A stretch of DNA of 43,051 nucleotides, from contig CANQAJ010000008.1 in NCBI GenBank assembly GCA_947589365.1, positions 1 through 43,051 on the forward strand. Direction: 5' to 3'. Each line of letters opens with the position of its first letter. The stretch's first letter is position 1. Made by a program: the position numbers and the translations under genes. Below, one piece after another: positions 1-9,652 of the stretch. This DNA is from an uncultured Clostridia bacterium (GTDB lineage Bacteria > Bacillota > Clostridia > Oscillospirales > Acutalibacteraceae). Below the pieces are notes generated by a model, which was given only the letters and a program-made list of their open reading frames with translations, was not told the DNA's origin and ran no database searches.

Positions 1-552
1 AATCGTTTTGTAAACGGTCAGACAGGGCTTTATGATATGACCGATATAAGTGAGGATCATGAAAACTCCGAGAGCAGTGAAGTATCGGATGGCAGTGAAG
101 TATCGGATGACAGTGAAGTAACGGATGACAGCGAAGTATCGGATGACAGTGAAGTATCGGATGACAGTGAAGTATCGAATGACAGCGAAGTATCGGATGA
201 CAGTGAAGTATCGGATGACAGCGAAGTATCGAATGACAGTGAAGTAACGGATGACAGTGAAGTAACGGATGACAGTGAAGTATCGAATGACAGCGAGGTA
301 TCGGATGACAGTGAAGTTTCCGAGGACAGCGAAGTTTCAGGTAATCCGATAATCGGCGGTCAATCCGGCATTGATAACGAACAGAGCGGAGGAAACGGAG
401 ATAATCAGCAGTCGGAGAATATATCGGGAAATGATAATACATCTCCTGTACCGACAGGCGACAGCGGAATAATATATCCTGTTCTTGTTTTGCTTATGAT
501 ATCTGCATTTATTATTGTATTTGTATACAGAAAATCAAATTCCGACAGATAA
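1..552 (+). CDS. Surface protein, C-terminal part only (5' truncated by window edge): acidic SEVSDD repeats then C-terminal hydrophobic anchor
   Basis: Frame of ORF 37..552 stays open to base 1 (NRFVNGQTGLYDMTD...). Ends PVPTGDSGIIYPVLVLLMISAFIIVFVYRKSNSDR: sorting-like motif, TM helix and basic tail. Confidence 0.8.
   Translation, partial: NRFVNGQTGLYDMTDISEDHENSESSEVSDGSEVSDDSEVTDDSEVSDDSEVSDDSEVSNDSEVSDDSEVSDDSEVSNDSEVTDDSEVTDDSEVSNDSEVSDDSEVSEDSEVSGNPIIGGQSGIDNEQSGGNGDNQQSENISGNDNTSPVPTGDSGIIYPVLVLLMISAFIIVFVYRKSNSDR
76..342 (+). repeat. 18-bp coding tandem repeat (consensus agtgaagtatcggatgac; SEVSDD), about 15 units
   Basis: Direct reading: SEV(S/T)(D/N/E)D repeated in frame with S/T and D/N variation. 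Confidence 0.95.
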
Positions 553-616
553 ATAATGTACAGCAGGCATTGTAACGTGCCTGCTGTTTATGATATGCTT
601 AATATTCGGAAGTGAT

Positions 617-1705
617 ATGAAAATGAGGGATTTTTTGAATAAAAATAAAAAAGGTATTACCTTCGGCATAGTGACAGTAATAGTTCTTGCGGCGGCATTT
701 TTTATAGGAGGCAACGGTAATAAAGGGAATGATATACCCGTAACACCTCCTGAAAATATATCGCAGGCATCGGAATTGTCATATGTAGAAAATACGGTTA
801 TGAGTGCCGGAAATACGGAGAGCAGTAATAGCTCCGATGATAAAAGTATTAAACCGGAGCAAAAAGCTTCCGTTAATTCCGAAATTCCGCATGAAGAGAA
901 ATCGGATATTCTACCGGAAAAGTCCGCAGCATCAACAAAAAATGAAAGTTCGGAGGATAAGAAAAGTCCTGTTCTTGATGAACCGAGTGTTTCTCAGAAT
1001 GATAATACGGAAACTGAAGTATCGGAAAATACAATACAAAGTGCAGGGTCGTCATCAGACGGAGATACCTCTCCGACTGTAGTACAAAAACCCGATACAC
1101 AGACCGTAAAGCCGCATACACAGAACGACTATCCCAATAAAAATCCCGTAGAGCCGAATACAAATACCGGCAAAACTGATAATACACAAAATGAAGGAAA
1201 TTCAGTACAGGATAAAATACAAACCGAAAGCTCCGCCTCCGAAATATCCGGAACCGAAAGTGCAAAGCCCGATATTTCCGTGCAGGAGAATGAAGATAAT
1301 AAGAATTACTGCACATTTGATATAGTATGCACAACGGCGGTAAACAGCAGTGAGCTTGACGAAAGAAAGCGTAAGCTTCTGCCGTCGGACGGATGTATAA
1401 TCAAAGAAGCAGAGGTAAGCTTTGACGAGGGCGAAACCGCATTTGATGTACTGAAAAGAGTATGCACGGAAAATAATATACAGCTTGAATTTTCAATTAC
1501 ACCGCTGACAGGAGCGGCATATATTGAGGGAATAAACAATCTGTATGAGTTTGACTGCGGAAGTCTTTCGGGGTGGATGTACAGTGTAAATGATGAATTT
1601 TCTAATGTGGGCTGTTCCGAATATAAATTATCGGACGGTGATAAGATTAAATTTCTCTATACCTGTGATCTCGGTGCAGATATAGGAAATTACTATCGGG
1701 GGTAG
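617..1705 (+). CDS. DUF4430 (transcobalamin-like C-terminal domain) protein with N-terminal TM anchor and long low-complexity linker
   Basis: N-terminal hydrophobic segment GIVTVIVLAAAFFIGG; S/T/N/E-rich linker; C-terminus FDVLKRVCTENNIQLEF...YIEGINNLYEFDCGSLSGWMYSVNDEF...LSDGDKIKFLYTCDLG typical of DUF4430. Start at 617 preferred over 590. Confidence 0.8.
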   Translation: MKMRDFLNKNKKGITFGIVTVIVLAAAFFIGGNGNKGNDIPVTPPENISQASELSYVENTVMSAGNTESSNSSDDKSIKPEQKASVNSEIPHEEKSDILPEKSAASTKNESSEDKKSPVLDEPSVSQNDNTETEVSENTIQSAGSSSDGDTSPTVVQKPDTQTVKPHTQNDYPNKNPVEPNTNTGKTDNTQNEGNSVQDKIQTESSASEISGTESAKPDISVQENEDNKNYCTFDIVCTTAVNSSELDERKRKLLPSDGCIIKEAEVSFDEGETAFDVLKRVCTENNIQLEFSITPLTGAAYIEGINNLYEFDCGSLSGWMYSVNDEFSNVGCSEYKLSDGDKIKFLYTCDLGADIGNYYRG

Positions 1706-1709
1706 AAGC

Positions 1710-2600
1710 ATGAATACAGGATTTATGAGATATCACCCCCTGACACAGTTTATTTTCTTTCTATCCGTTCTGCTTGTAACAATGCTGATAATGCACCCTG
1801 TTTTTCTTGCAATCTCACTTGCGGCAGGCAGTGCGTATATTTTATATTCGGGAGGAGTAAGGACATTTCTGAAAAACCTGATAATGACGGCTGTTATATC
1901 ATTGACGATAATGATTATAAATTCTCTTGTAAGCCATGAAGGAATAACGATAATTACCTATCTCCCCGACGGAAACGCCCTCACGCTTGAATCGGTCATT
2001 TTCGGTTTTGCGGCGGCATTTCTTATGTCGGGTATTCTAAGTTGGTTTTATTCGATAAATAAAGTACTTACCTCCGACAGAATAATATATCTCTTCGGAC
2101 GGTTTTCGCCGAGGCTTGCACTGCTCATTTCAATGACGCTTAACTTTATTTCAAAATTCAAGAATCAGCTGAAATCGGTACGTGCCGCACAATATTCTGT
2201 CGGCAGGGATATGAAAAACGGCAAACCCATAACAAGAATAAAAAACGGAATAAGGATATTTTCGGCTATGATACAGTGGTCGCTTGAAAATTCGGTGGAT
2301 ACTGCCGACTCAATGAAAAGCCGTGGTTACGGTCTGAAAAAACGCACCTGCTTTACTATTTTTCGCATGACCTCAAAGGATATTGTAATGCTTGCAATAA
2401 CTCTTTTTTCGGATATATGCGTCATAATTGCCTTTGTGACAAAAATACTTGATTATTCATATTATCCTTATTTTGAAATATCCGAAATAAGTACAGCAAA
2501 TATTGCGGTATATGCCGTATTTGCTTTGTCATGCCTGATGCCGCTTATTATTGATATATCGGAGGACAGAAAATGGAAATATATTCAGTCGAAAATTTAA
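1710..2600 (+). CDS. Energy-coupling factor transporter transmembrane protein EcfT/CbiQ family
   Basis: Polytopic membrane protein starting YHPLTQFIFFLSVLL; contains AAQYSVGRDMKNG and DSADSMKSRGYG-like motifs typical of EcfT (here VDTADSMKSRGYGLKKRT). Confidence 0.85.
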   Translation: MNTGFMRYHPLTQFIFFLSVLLVTMLIMHPVFLAISLAAGSAYILYSGGVRTFLKNLIMTAVISLTIMIINSLVSHEGITIITYLPDGNALTLESVIFGFAAAFLMSGILSWFYSINKVLTSDRIIYLFGRFSPRLALLISMTLNFISKFKNQLKSVRAAQYSVGRDMKNGKPITRIKNGIRIFSAMIQWSLENSVDTADSMKSRGYGLKKRTCFTIFRMTSKDIVMLAITLFSDICVIIAFVTKILDYSYYPYFEISEISTANIAVYAVFALSCLMPLIIDISEDRKWKYIQSKI

Positions 2601-5233
2601 GCTTTGCATATCCCAACGGAAAAGAAAATGCACTGCAAAATATTTCCTTTACCGTTTCCGAGGGTGAATTTATCACGGTATGCGGTCTTTCGGGCAGCGG
2701 AAAAAGTACACTTCTACGCTGCCTTAAAACAGCAATTGCACCATACGGAAAAAAAGAGGGAAATATAAAATACAAGGGAAAGCCGCTCGAGCAGACGGAC
2801 GAGCTTATACAGGCAGGGGAAATAGGTTTTGTTATGCAGTCGCCCGATAATCAGGGAATAACGGACAGTGTATGGAGCGAGCTTGCCTTCGGTCTTGAAA
2901 GCATGGGATTTGACAATGCCGAAATACACAGAAGAACGGCGGAAACAGCGGTATTTTTCGGAATAAATGATTGGTACAATGAAAAAATAAGCGAGCTTTC
3001 GGGAGGACAAAAGCAGATACTTAACCTTGCATCTGTCATGACAATGAATCCGTCCGTGCTGATACTTGATGAGCCTGTTTCACAGCTTGATCCTATAGGT
3101 GCTGACAGGTTTATGAAGCTTCTGAGAAAAATAAACGAAGAATTTGGTACTACCGTGATAATGAGCGAGCATAATCTCGAAAGGGTATATGGAATAAGCA
3201 ACAGAATTATAGTAATGTCCGAGGGTAAAGTTATATCCGATACAAAACCCGGAGAAACCGCAGATGTTTTATATTGCTGCAAAAACGAAATGTTTTCCGC
3301 ACTTCCGATAAGTACGCAGATATATTCCATAGCAGAAAGAAAATGCGGAAATCCACCTCTTACCATAGGTGAGGGCAGGGTATGGCTGAGAGAATATACA
3401 CAGCATACGGACACTAATGAGATAATACATAAAAAATACGAAAGGGATAAAAGGGATGTACCTGTAATTGAACTTAAGAATGTATGGTACAGATATGAAA
3501 AAGGACTTCCCGATATACTCAAAGGACTTTCACTTAAGGCGTACAGAGGGGAGATTTTTTCGATACTCGGCGGAAACGGAGCAGGAAAAACAACACTGCT
3601 TTCCACTATTGCAGGTGTGGTGCGGCCGTATGAGGGAAAAATATTGCTTGACGGAACCGACAGAAAAAAGAAAAATAAGGATATTCCGAAAATGGCACTT
3701 CTTCCTCAGAATCCGCAGACACTTTTTGTAAGGGATACTGTTGAGGAGGATTTGTATGAAATTTTGGATAATCCCGAAAATAATAAGGGCTTTGTTGAAG
3801 AGATAATGAGTCTGTGCGGACTTGAAGAACTAAGGCACCGCCACCCGTATGACCTTTCAGGCGGAGAGCGTCAAAGGGCGGCAATTGCAAAACTTCTGTT
3901 GACACGCCCGGATATACTTCTGCTTGATGAGCCTTTAAAGGGACTTGATATAAAATCCGGTAACGAGGTAGGGGAAATTTTAAGGGCATTGGCACAAACG
4001 GGTGTATGTATAATAATCGTGAGCCATGACACGGAGTTCAGTGCGGAATATTCCGACAGATGTGCATTATTCTTTGACGGAGAGCTTACAGGCACAGATG
4101 AGCCGCATATATTTTTCTCCGAAAATACATTCTATACCACAGCCGCAAGGAAAATGTCAAGGGATATAATAGATAATGCGGTGACAAAGACAGATATACT
4201 ATATGCTCTCGGATTGCCGCAGGACAGGGGAAAGGGAAAAATCAATAAGGATAATATAAGCAGTCTTTATCATATGCATAATGACTCTGATAAGACCACT
4301 GAAACACATAAGAAAATATCACCGATTGCTGTTTCACAGCTTTGTGCGGTAATATTATTCATTATTTCCGTATTCGCCGTATTAAATCCTTTTAAGTGGA
4401 GCATAGCCGCCGATAATTCGGTCGTATGCTATGCGGCAATGCTGATATCCGCACTTTGCATAATATTATTTGCAGTGGTTATTAACAAAAAAGAGGAAAG
4501 TATAGAAATTCAGCGAATACGTCATAAGAACAGGGGAATTATCCTGCCGTTAATTATAATGCTTACAGCCGTACCGCTTACTATTTTCGTGGGTATGTTT
4601 TTTTTCAATGATTCAAAATATCTTTTCATTTCACTTTTGATAATACTTGAATGTATTGCCATGTTTTTCGGTGTTTTTGAAAACAGGCATATAAAAACAA
4701 GAGAACAGGTACTTATAGCCGTTATGTGTGCTTTAGCTGTATTGTCAAGAACCGTATTCTATATGCTTCCGCAATTCAAGCCGATGATGGCAATAGTTAT
4801 AATAACAGGAACGGCACTCGGAGCCGAATCGGGATTTCTTGTCGGTGCAGTATCCGTATTTATTTCCGATATAATTTTCGGACAGGGACCCTGGACTCCG
4901 TGGCAGATGTTTTCAATGGGTGCGGCAGGCTTTCTTGCAGGTATTTTATTCGGCAGGAAAATCATACCGAGAAACAGACTTTCACTTTCGGTATACGGAT
5001 TTCTTGCGGCAATTCTTATATACGGCGGCATAATGAATCCTGCGTCAATGCTTATGGCACATATGGAGCCGACAGCGGAAAACTTAGCAGCATTTTATAT
5101 CAGCGGCTTACCGTTTGATATAGTACACGCAATTTCCGTATCATTATTTTTATACATAACGGCTAAGCCTTTTCTCAAAAAGCTTGAAAGGGTTAAGCTG
5201 AAATACGGACTGATAGTACACCGAAGCTGTTAA
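2573..5233 (+). CDS. ECF transporter fusion: two ABC ATPase domains plus C-terminal S-component membrane domain
   Basis: Two Walker A motifs (GLSGSGKST; GGNGAGKTT), two signatures (LSGGQKQ; LSGGERQ), then several TM helices with an S-component-like region (REQVLIAVMCALAVLSRTVFYMLPQFKPMMAIVIITGTALGAESGFLVGAVSVFISDIIFGQGPWTPWQMFSMGAAGFLAG). Overlaps ecfT by 28 nt. Confidence 0.88.
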   Translation: MEIYSVENLSFAYPNGKENALQNISFTVSEGEFITVCGLSGSGKSTLLRCLKTAIAPYGKKEGNIKYKGKPLEQTDELIQAGEIGFVMQSPDNQGITDSVWSELAFGLESMGFDNAEIHRRTAETAVFFGINDWYNEKISELSGGQKQILNLASVMTMNPSVLILDEPVSQLDPIGADRFMKLLRKINEEFGTTVIMSEHNLERVYGISNRIIVMSEGKVISDTKPGETADVLYCCKNEMFSALPISTQIYSIAERKCGNPPLTIGEGRVWLREYTQHTDTNEIIHKKYERDKRDVPVIELKNVWYRYEKGLPDILKGLSLKAYRGEIFSILGGNGAGKTTLLSTIAGVVRPYEGKILLDGTDRKKKNKDIPKMALLPQNPQTLFVRDTVEEDLYEILDNPENNKGFVEEIMSLCGLEELRHRHPYDLSGGERQRAAIAKLLLTRPDILLLDEPLKGLDIKSGNEVGEILRALAQTGVCIIIVSHDTEFSAEYSDRCALFFDGELTGTDEPHIFFSENTFYTTAARKMSRDIIDNAVTKTDILYALGLPQDRGKGKINKDNISSLYHMHNDSDKTTETHKKISPIAVSQLCAVILFIISVFAVLNPFKWSIAADNSVVCYAAMLISALCIILFAVVINKKEESIEIQRIRHKNRGIILPLIIMLTAVPLTIFVGMFFFNDSKYLFISLLIILECIAMFFGVFENRHIKTREQVLIAVMCALAVLSRTVFYMLPQFKPMMAIVIITGTALGAESGFLVGAVSVFISDIIFGQGPWTPWQMFSMGAAGFLAGILFGRKIIPRNRLSLSVYGFLAAILIYGGIMNPASMLMAHMEPTAENLAAFYISGLPFDIVHAISVSLFLYITAKPFLKKLERVKLKYGLIVHRSC

Positions 5234-5249
5234 TCCCTAAAATAATACA

Positions 5250-5299
5250 GGTATCAGGGAGATTTTTTATAGGATTTTCCCTGATACCTTTTCTTTTTC
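5250..5299 (+). terminator. Rho-independent terminator
   Basis: ggtatcaggga (5250-5260) pairs with tccctgatacc (5278-5288), followed by ttttcttttt. Confidence 0.85.
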
Positions 5300-5473
5300 A
5301 AGTTAATTATTATTGCCCTGTGCGTTGGCTGCACCTACGGAACACATGGTATTCGGGATCATATTATTGCTTACCCCCTTGAAAGAAACCGCATTAAATG
5401 ATAGAATATTTTTGGGCAAAATATAAGAATAATGCCCGATTATTTCATAATAAGTAAAACGGAGGAATTGATT

Positions 5474-5830
5474 ATGATATTTTTGGAATATCCTAAATGC
5501 ACCACTTGCAAAAAGGCAAAAAAATGGCTTGATGAGCATAATGTTAAATATGATGACCGCCATATAAAGGAGCAGAACCCAAGCCTTGAGGAATTATCAT
5601 CATGGACGGAAAACAGCGGAATACCGATAAGAAAGCTTTTCAATACAAGTGGAATACTGTACCGTGAAATGCAGCTTAAAGATAAACTGCCGACAATGAC
5701 GGATGAGGAAATGCTTAAGCTTCTTTCGACAGACGGAATGCTTGTAAAAAGACCTCTTATTATAGAGGAAAAAGTTATTCTTGTCGGATTTAAAGAAAAT
5801 GAATGGGAAGACAAGCTTTTGAATAAATAA
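5474..5830 (+). CDS. ArsC/Spx/MgsR family protein (arsenate reductase-like thioredoxin fold)
   Basis: MIFLEYPKCTTCKKAKKWLDEHNVKYDDRHIKEQNPS...GILYREMQLKDKLPTMTDEEMLKLLSTDGMLVKRPLI; ggagg RBS upstream of 5474. Confidence 0.85.
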   Translation: MIFLEYPKCTTCKKAKKWLDEHNVKYDDRHIKEQNPSLEELSSWTENSGIPIRKLFNTSGILYREMQLKDKLPTMTDEEMLKLLSTDGMLVKRPLIIEEKVILVGFKENEWEDKLLNK

Positions 5831-5845
5831 TAATGGAGAACGGAT

Positions 5846-7804
5846 ATGAAGGATTATTTACCCGTAAGTCGTGAGGATATGGAAAAACGCGGGTGGGATC
5901 AGGTTGATTTTGCATATGTGATAGGAGATGCGTATGTGGATCATCCGTCTTTCGGACCTGCAATAATAAGCCGTATTCTTGAAAGCGAGGGCTATAGGAT
6001 AGGTATAATATCTCAGCCCGACTGGAAAGATGAAAACAGTATAAATATATTCGGTGAGCCGAGACTCGGATTTCTTGTAAGTGCGGGAAATATGGATTCA
6101 ATGGTAAATCACTATTCCGTATCGAAAAAACGCCGTTCAAGGGATTATTTTACCCCCGGCGGAGTTATGGGAAAAAGACCCGACCACGCAACTGTTGTTT
6201 ACGGCAACCTTATCCGCAGAACTTATAAGAATAAGCCGATAATAATAGGGGGGATAGAGGCAAGTCTGAGGAGGCTTGCACATTATGATTACTGGGACGA
6301 CCGCATGAAACGCTCGGTTCTTCTTGATTCACAGGCGGATATACTTTCATACGGAATGGGAGAAAAATCTATAGTTGAAATAGCGGATTCCCTTGACAGC
6401 GGTATTCCTGTTGATGAAATTACATTTGTAAGAGGTACTGTTTTCAAAACAAAAAGCCTTGATAATCTGTATGATTACGTAACATTGCCAAGTTATGAGG
6501 AACTCTGCAAGGATAAACTGAATTATGCAAAAAGCTTTGGAATACAATACAGAAATACTGATGCATTTTCGGGAAAATGCCTTGTTGAGCCTTACCCTAA
6601 TCAGATATATGTCGTACAGAACCCGATGTCATATCCGCTTACTACCGAAGAAATGGACAGGGTATATGCTCTGCCGTATATGCGTAATTATCATCCCTCA
6701 TATGAACCACTCGGAGGTGTCGATGCCATAAAGGAAGTTAAATTCAGCCTTATAAGCAATAGAGGATGTTTCGGCGGCTGCAATTTCTGTGCGTTGACAT
6801 TCCATCAGGGAAGAATAATTCAGGCAAGAAGCCATGAATCTATAATAAAGGAAGCGGAAATAATAATAAATGACCCTGATTTCAAGGGTTATATCCATGA
6901 TGTCGGAGGACCAACGGCAAATTTCAGAAAGCCTGCCTGCAAAAAACAGCTTGCCAAAGGTGTATGTCCCGACCGTCAATGTCTTTTTCCGAAGCCGTGT
7001 CCTAATTTACAGGTGGATCATTCCGATTATCTTGAGCTTTTGCGAAAGCTAAGATCGCTGCCGGGGGTAAAAAAGGTATTTATCCGTTCGGGAATACGCT
7101 TTGATTATATAATGGCTGACCCTGATGAAACATTTTTAAGAGAAATGTGTGAGTATCATATCAGCGGACAGTTAAAGGTTGCCCCCGAGCATATTTCGGA
7201 TACCGTATTAAAAACTCTCGGAAAGCCTGAAAACAGCGTGTACAGAGCATTCTGCAAAAAATATACTGCAATAAACAGAAAGCTCGGGAAGCCACAGTAT
7301 CTTGTTCCTTATCTTATGTCCTCGCATCCGGGCTCGACGCTGAAGGAAGCTGTAGAGCTTGCCGAATATCTCAGGGATAATAATTTAAATCCCGAGCAGG
7401 TGCAGGATTTTTACCCGACGCCCTCTACAATTTCCACCTGTATGTATTATACCGGTGTTGACCCACGCACAATGCAGCCTGTATATGTTGAAAAAAATCC
7501 GCACGGAAAGGCTATGCAGAGAGCACTTATACAGTATAAGAACCCTAAAAACTATGAGCTTGTTCATGAAGCACTTACTATGGCTCACAGAACCGATCTT
7601 ATAGGCTTCGATAAAAAATGTCTTATAAGACCGAAAAATACCAAGGATATCCAAAGAAAAAAACAGGGAACAAATACGGCACGTCAGACAAAGAAGACTG
7701 CTGCCGAAAAAAAGTACGGAATTTCATTTGAAAAATATGACAGCATACAAAAAGCAGAAGCTCTCCGTAAGAAAAGCGGACGGAAAAACGGACACAGAAA
7801 CTGA
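5846..7804 (+). CDS. YgiQ family radical SAM protein
   Basis: Radical SAM motif GCFGGCNFCALTFHQGR; GGVMGKRPDHATVVYGNLIR; IIIGGIEASLRRLAHYDYWDD. Confidence 0.92.
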   Translation: MKDYLPVSREDMEKRGWDQVDFAYVIGDAYVDHPSFGPAIISRILESEGYRIGIISQPDWKDENSINIFGEPRLGFLVSAGNMDSMVNHYSVSKKRRSRDYFTPGGVMGKRPDHATVVYGNLIRRTYKNKPIIIGGIEASLRRLAHYDYWDDRMKRSVLLDSQADILSYGMGEKSIVEIADSLDSGIPVDEITFVRGTVFKTKSLDNLYDYVTLPSYEELCKDKLNYAKSFGIQYRNTDAFSGKCLVEPYPNQIYVVQNPMSYPLTTEEMDRVYALPYMRNYHPSYEPLGGVDAIKEVKFSLISNRGCFGGCNFCALTFHQGRIIQARSHESIIKEAEIIINDPDFKGYIHDVGGPTANFRKPACKKQLAKGVCPDRQCLFPKPCPNLQVDHSDYLELLRKLRSLPGVKKVFIRSGIRFDYIMADPDETFLREMCEYHISGQLKVAPEHISDTVLKTLGKPENSVYRAFCKKYTAINRKLGKPQYLVPYLMSSHPGSTLKEAVELAEYLRDNNLNPEQVQDFYPTPSTISTCMYYTGVDPRTMQPVYVEKNPHGKAMQRALIQYKNPKNYELVHEALTMAHRTDLIGFDKKCLIRPKNTKDIQRKKQGTNTARQTKKTAAEKKYGISFEKYDSIQKAEALRKKSGRKNGHRN

Positions 7805-7870
7805 TTTTGTATAATTCATTTCGTAATTATTATCAATTTGTAAATTCGATAAAGTGCGTATCGAAATTTA

Positions 7871-7899
7871 TTGATTTTTGTCGAAAGATATGATAGTAT
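7871..7899 (+). promoter_or_regulatory. Putative sigma-A-type promoter for nfeD/SPFH
   Basis: ttgatt - 17 nt - tagtat. Confidence 0.4.
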
Positions 7900-7943
7900 A
7901 TTGTCAGTACGATATATCGTCCTATTAACGGAGGTGCTAAGAT

Positions 7944-8372
7944 ATGCTTGGAGTCTGGATAACTGTAATTGTGGCAGCTTGCATAATTGAAGCGGCAACA
8001 CAGCTTCAGCTCGTTTCGATATGGGCTGCATTCGGCGGTGTGGCTTCGCTTGTATGTGAGGTATGCGGAGTAGACAGTACGACACAAATAATACTGTTTT
8101 TTGCTGTTACTTTTGCCGCACTCATCATTACAAGACCGCTTATACGCAAGCTTACGAAAAATCTCCCCGAAACAAAGCTTAATGCCGATATGAATATCGG
8201 CAGAACGGGCAAGGTTACGAAGATAGTTGATGAATCAGCAGGCTTATTCAGAGTAAGCGTTGAGGGTGAGGACTGGTCTGCCGTAACAACGGATAAAAAT
8301 GTACCCGAGATAGGCTCGTCTGTCCGTGTCGAGCGAATAGAGGGAGTAAAGCTGATAGTATCAGCAGTTTGA
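7944..8372 (+). CDS. NfeD family membrane protein
   Basis: TM helices followed by OB-like C-terminal domain NIGRTGKVTKIVDESAGLFRVSVEGEDWSAVT; adjacent to SPFH gene, aggtg RBS. Confidence 0.8.
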   Translation: MLGVWITVIVAACIIEAATQLQLVSIWAAFGGVASLVCEVCGVDSTTQIILFFAVTFAALIITRPLIRKLTKNLPETKLNADMNIGRTGKVTKIVDESAGLFRVSVEGEDWSAVTTDKNVPEIGSSVRVERIEGVKLIVSAV

Positions 8373-8413
8373 TTTGTGGTTTGGATGTTTTGAACCTGAG
8401 GAGGTAATTTATT

Positions 8414-9457
8414 ATGGATCCCGCTGTTATTGCACTTATTGTGATCGGAGTTATTTTGTTGTTGGTAATAATAAAGAATATAAGTATCGTTCCGCAGTCG
8501 AATGCGTATATAATTGAGCGTTTCGGTACTTTCTATAAAATATGGGGAAACGGTATCCACATGAAGATACCGGCAATGGACAGGATTGCAAAGAAAATTT
8601 CTTTGAAGGAACAGGTTGTTGATTTCGAGCCTCAGTCTGTTATCACAAGAGATAACGTATCAATGAAAATAGATACGGTTGTGTATTATCAGGTAACCGA
8701 TCCCAAGCTTTATACCTATGGTGTAGAAAGTCCGATAATGGCTATTGAAACGCTTTGTGCAACGACTTTGCGTAATATTATCGGTGAGCTTGAGCTTGAC
8801 CATACACTTACTTCAAGGGATGATATCAACTCAAGGATACGTCAGATACTTGACGAGGCAACAGATCCGTGGGGTATCAAGGTTAAGCGTGTTGAGCTTA
8901 AGAATATACTTCCGCCGCATGAAATTCAGGTTGCGATGGAAAAGCAGATGAAGGCTGAGCGTGAACGCCGTGCAAGAATACTTGATGCCGAGGGTGAAAA
9001 GACCAGTCAGATCCTTGTTGCGGAAGGTCATAAAGAGGCGGCAATACTTCGTGCCGATGCCATAAAGGAAACAAAGATACGTGAAGCACAGGGTGAAGCT
9101 GAGGCTATACTTGCAGTGCAGAAGGCGTATGCGGACAGCTTGAGAATGTTGAACGAGGCTGCTCCCACGGACAGAGTAATTGCACTGAAAAGTCTTGAAA
9201 CCTTTGCAAAGGTTGCGGACGGCAGGGCAACGAAGATTATTGTACCGTCGGAGATACAGTCAATGGCAGGTCTTGCGGCATCTCTTAAAGAGATCGTTGT
9301 TGACGGAGATATAGATAGATCTGCCCGGTCGGAGGCACCCGGTGTTATCGATGGGGAACAGTCGTCTGCAACACAGCCTGTCACACCCGAACAGGCAAGG
9401 GAAGCACTCAGGGAAAAAGCAAGAGCAGCACTTGAAAAGAATGCTCCGAGAGCATAG
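8414..9457 (+). CDS. SPFH/Band 7 (stomatin/slipin, QmcA-like) protein
   Basis: NAYIIERFGTFYKIWGNGIHMKIPAMDRIAKKISLKEQVVDFEPQSVITRDNVSMKIDTVVYYQVTDPKLYTYGV...; coiled-coil EKQMKAERERRARILDAEGEK. Confidence 0.93.
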   Translation: MDPAVIALIVIGVILLLVIIKNISIVPQSNAYIIERFGTFYKIWGNGIHMKIPAMDRIAKKISLKEQVVDFEPQSVITRDNVSMKIDTVVYYQVTDPKLYTYGVESPIMAIETLCATTLRNIIGELELDHTLTSRDDINSRIRQILDEATDPWGIKVKRVELKNILPPHEIQVAMEKQMKAERERRARILDAEGEKTSQILVAEGHKEAAILRADAIKETKIREAQGEAEAILAVQKAYADSLRMLNEAAPTDRVIALKSLETFAKVADGRATKIIVPSEIQSMAGLAASLKEIVVDGDIDRSARSEAPGVIDGEQSSATQPVTPEQAREALREKARAALEKNAPRA

Positions 9458-9543
9458 TGCGATATGTGTATCCCGACTTTTCCGCTTGCTTTGACTTTTA
9501 TGTAAAGTCGGCTGTAAATCGATATCTTAATAAAGCAGATATG

Positions 9544-9568
9544 GAGCCGCTCTATTACAGGGCGGCTC
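9544..9568 (+). terminator. Possible terminator hairpin after SPFH gene
   Basis: gagccgc (9544-9550) pairs with gcggctc (9562-9568); weak T tract. Confidence 0.45.
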
Positions 9569-9613
9569 TATGTTTCTGCTGATTTTGATACAAACAGAAA
9601 AAGCCTTGAAATA

Positions 9614-9652
9614 AATGGCTTCCGAAGTCAATCGCCGACTTCGGAAGCCATT
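9614..9652. repeat. Perfect 16-bp inverted repeat (7-nt loop), no poly-T
   Basis: aatggcttccgaagtc - aatcgcc - gacttcggaagccatt read directly. Confidence 0.9.

Noticed and set aside
76-342. Direct repeats resembling a CRISPR array
   Set aside because: Units are contiguous 18-mers with no spacers and preserve a reading frame; protein-coding minisatellite.
873-1334. 153-aa minus-strand ORF
   Set aside because: Antisense to low-complexity linker of the DUF4430 gene; compositional artefact.
2851-3606. 251-aa minus-strand ORF
   Set aside because: Lies wholly inside the clearly coding ECF ATPase gene; shadow ORF without recognisable domain.
5440-5814. 124-aa minus-strand ORF
   Set aside because: Antisense of the ArsC/Spx-like gene; no domain or RBS.
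7816-8087. Two overlapping minus-strand ORFs near nfeD
   Set aside because: Overlap the promoter and 5' end of nfeD; no domain signature.
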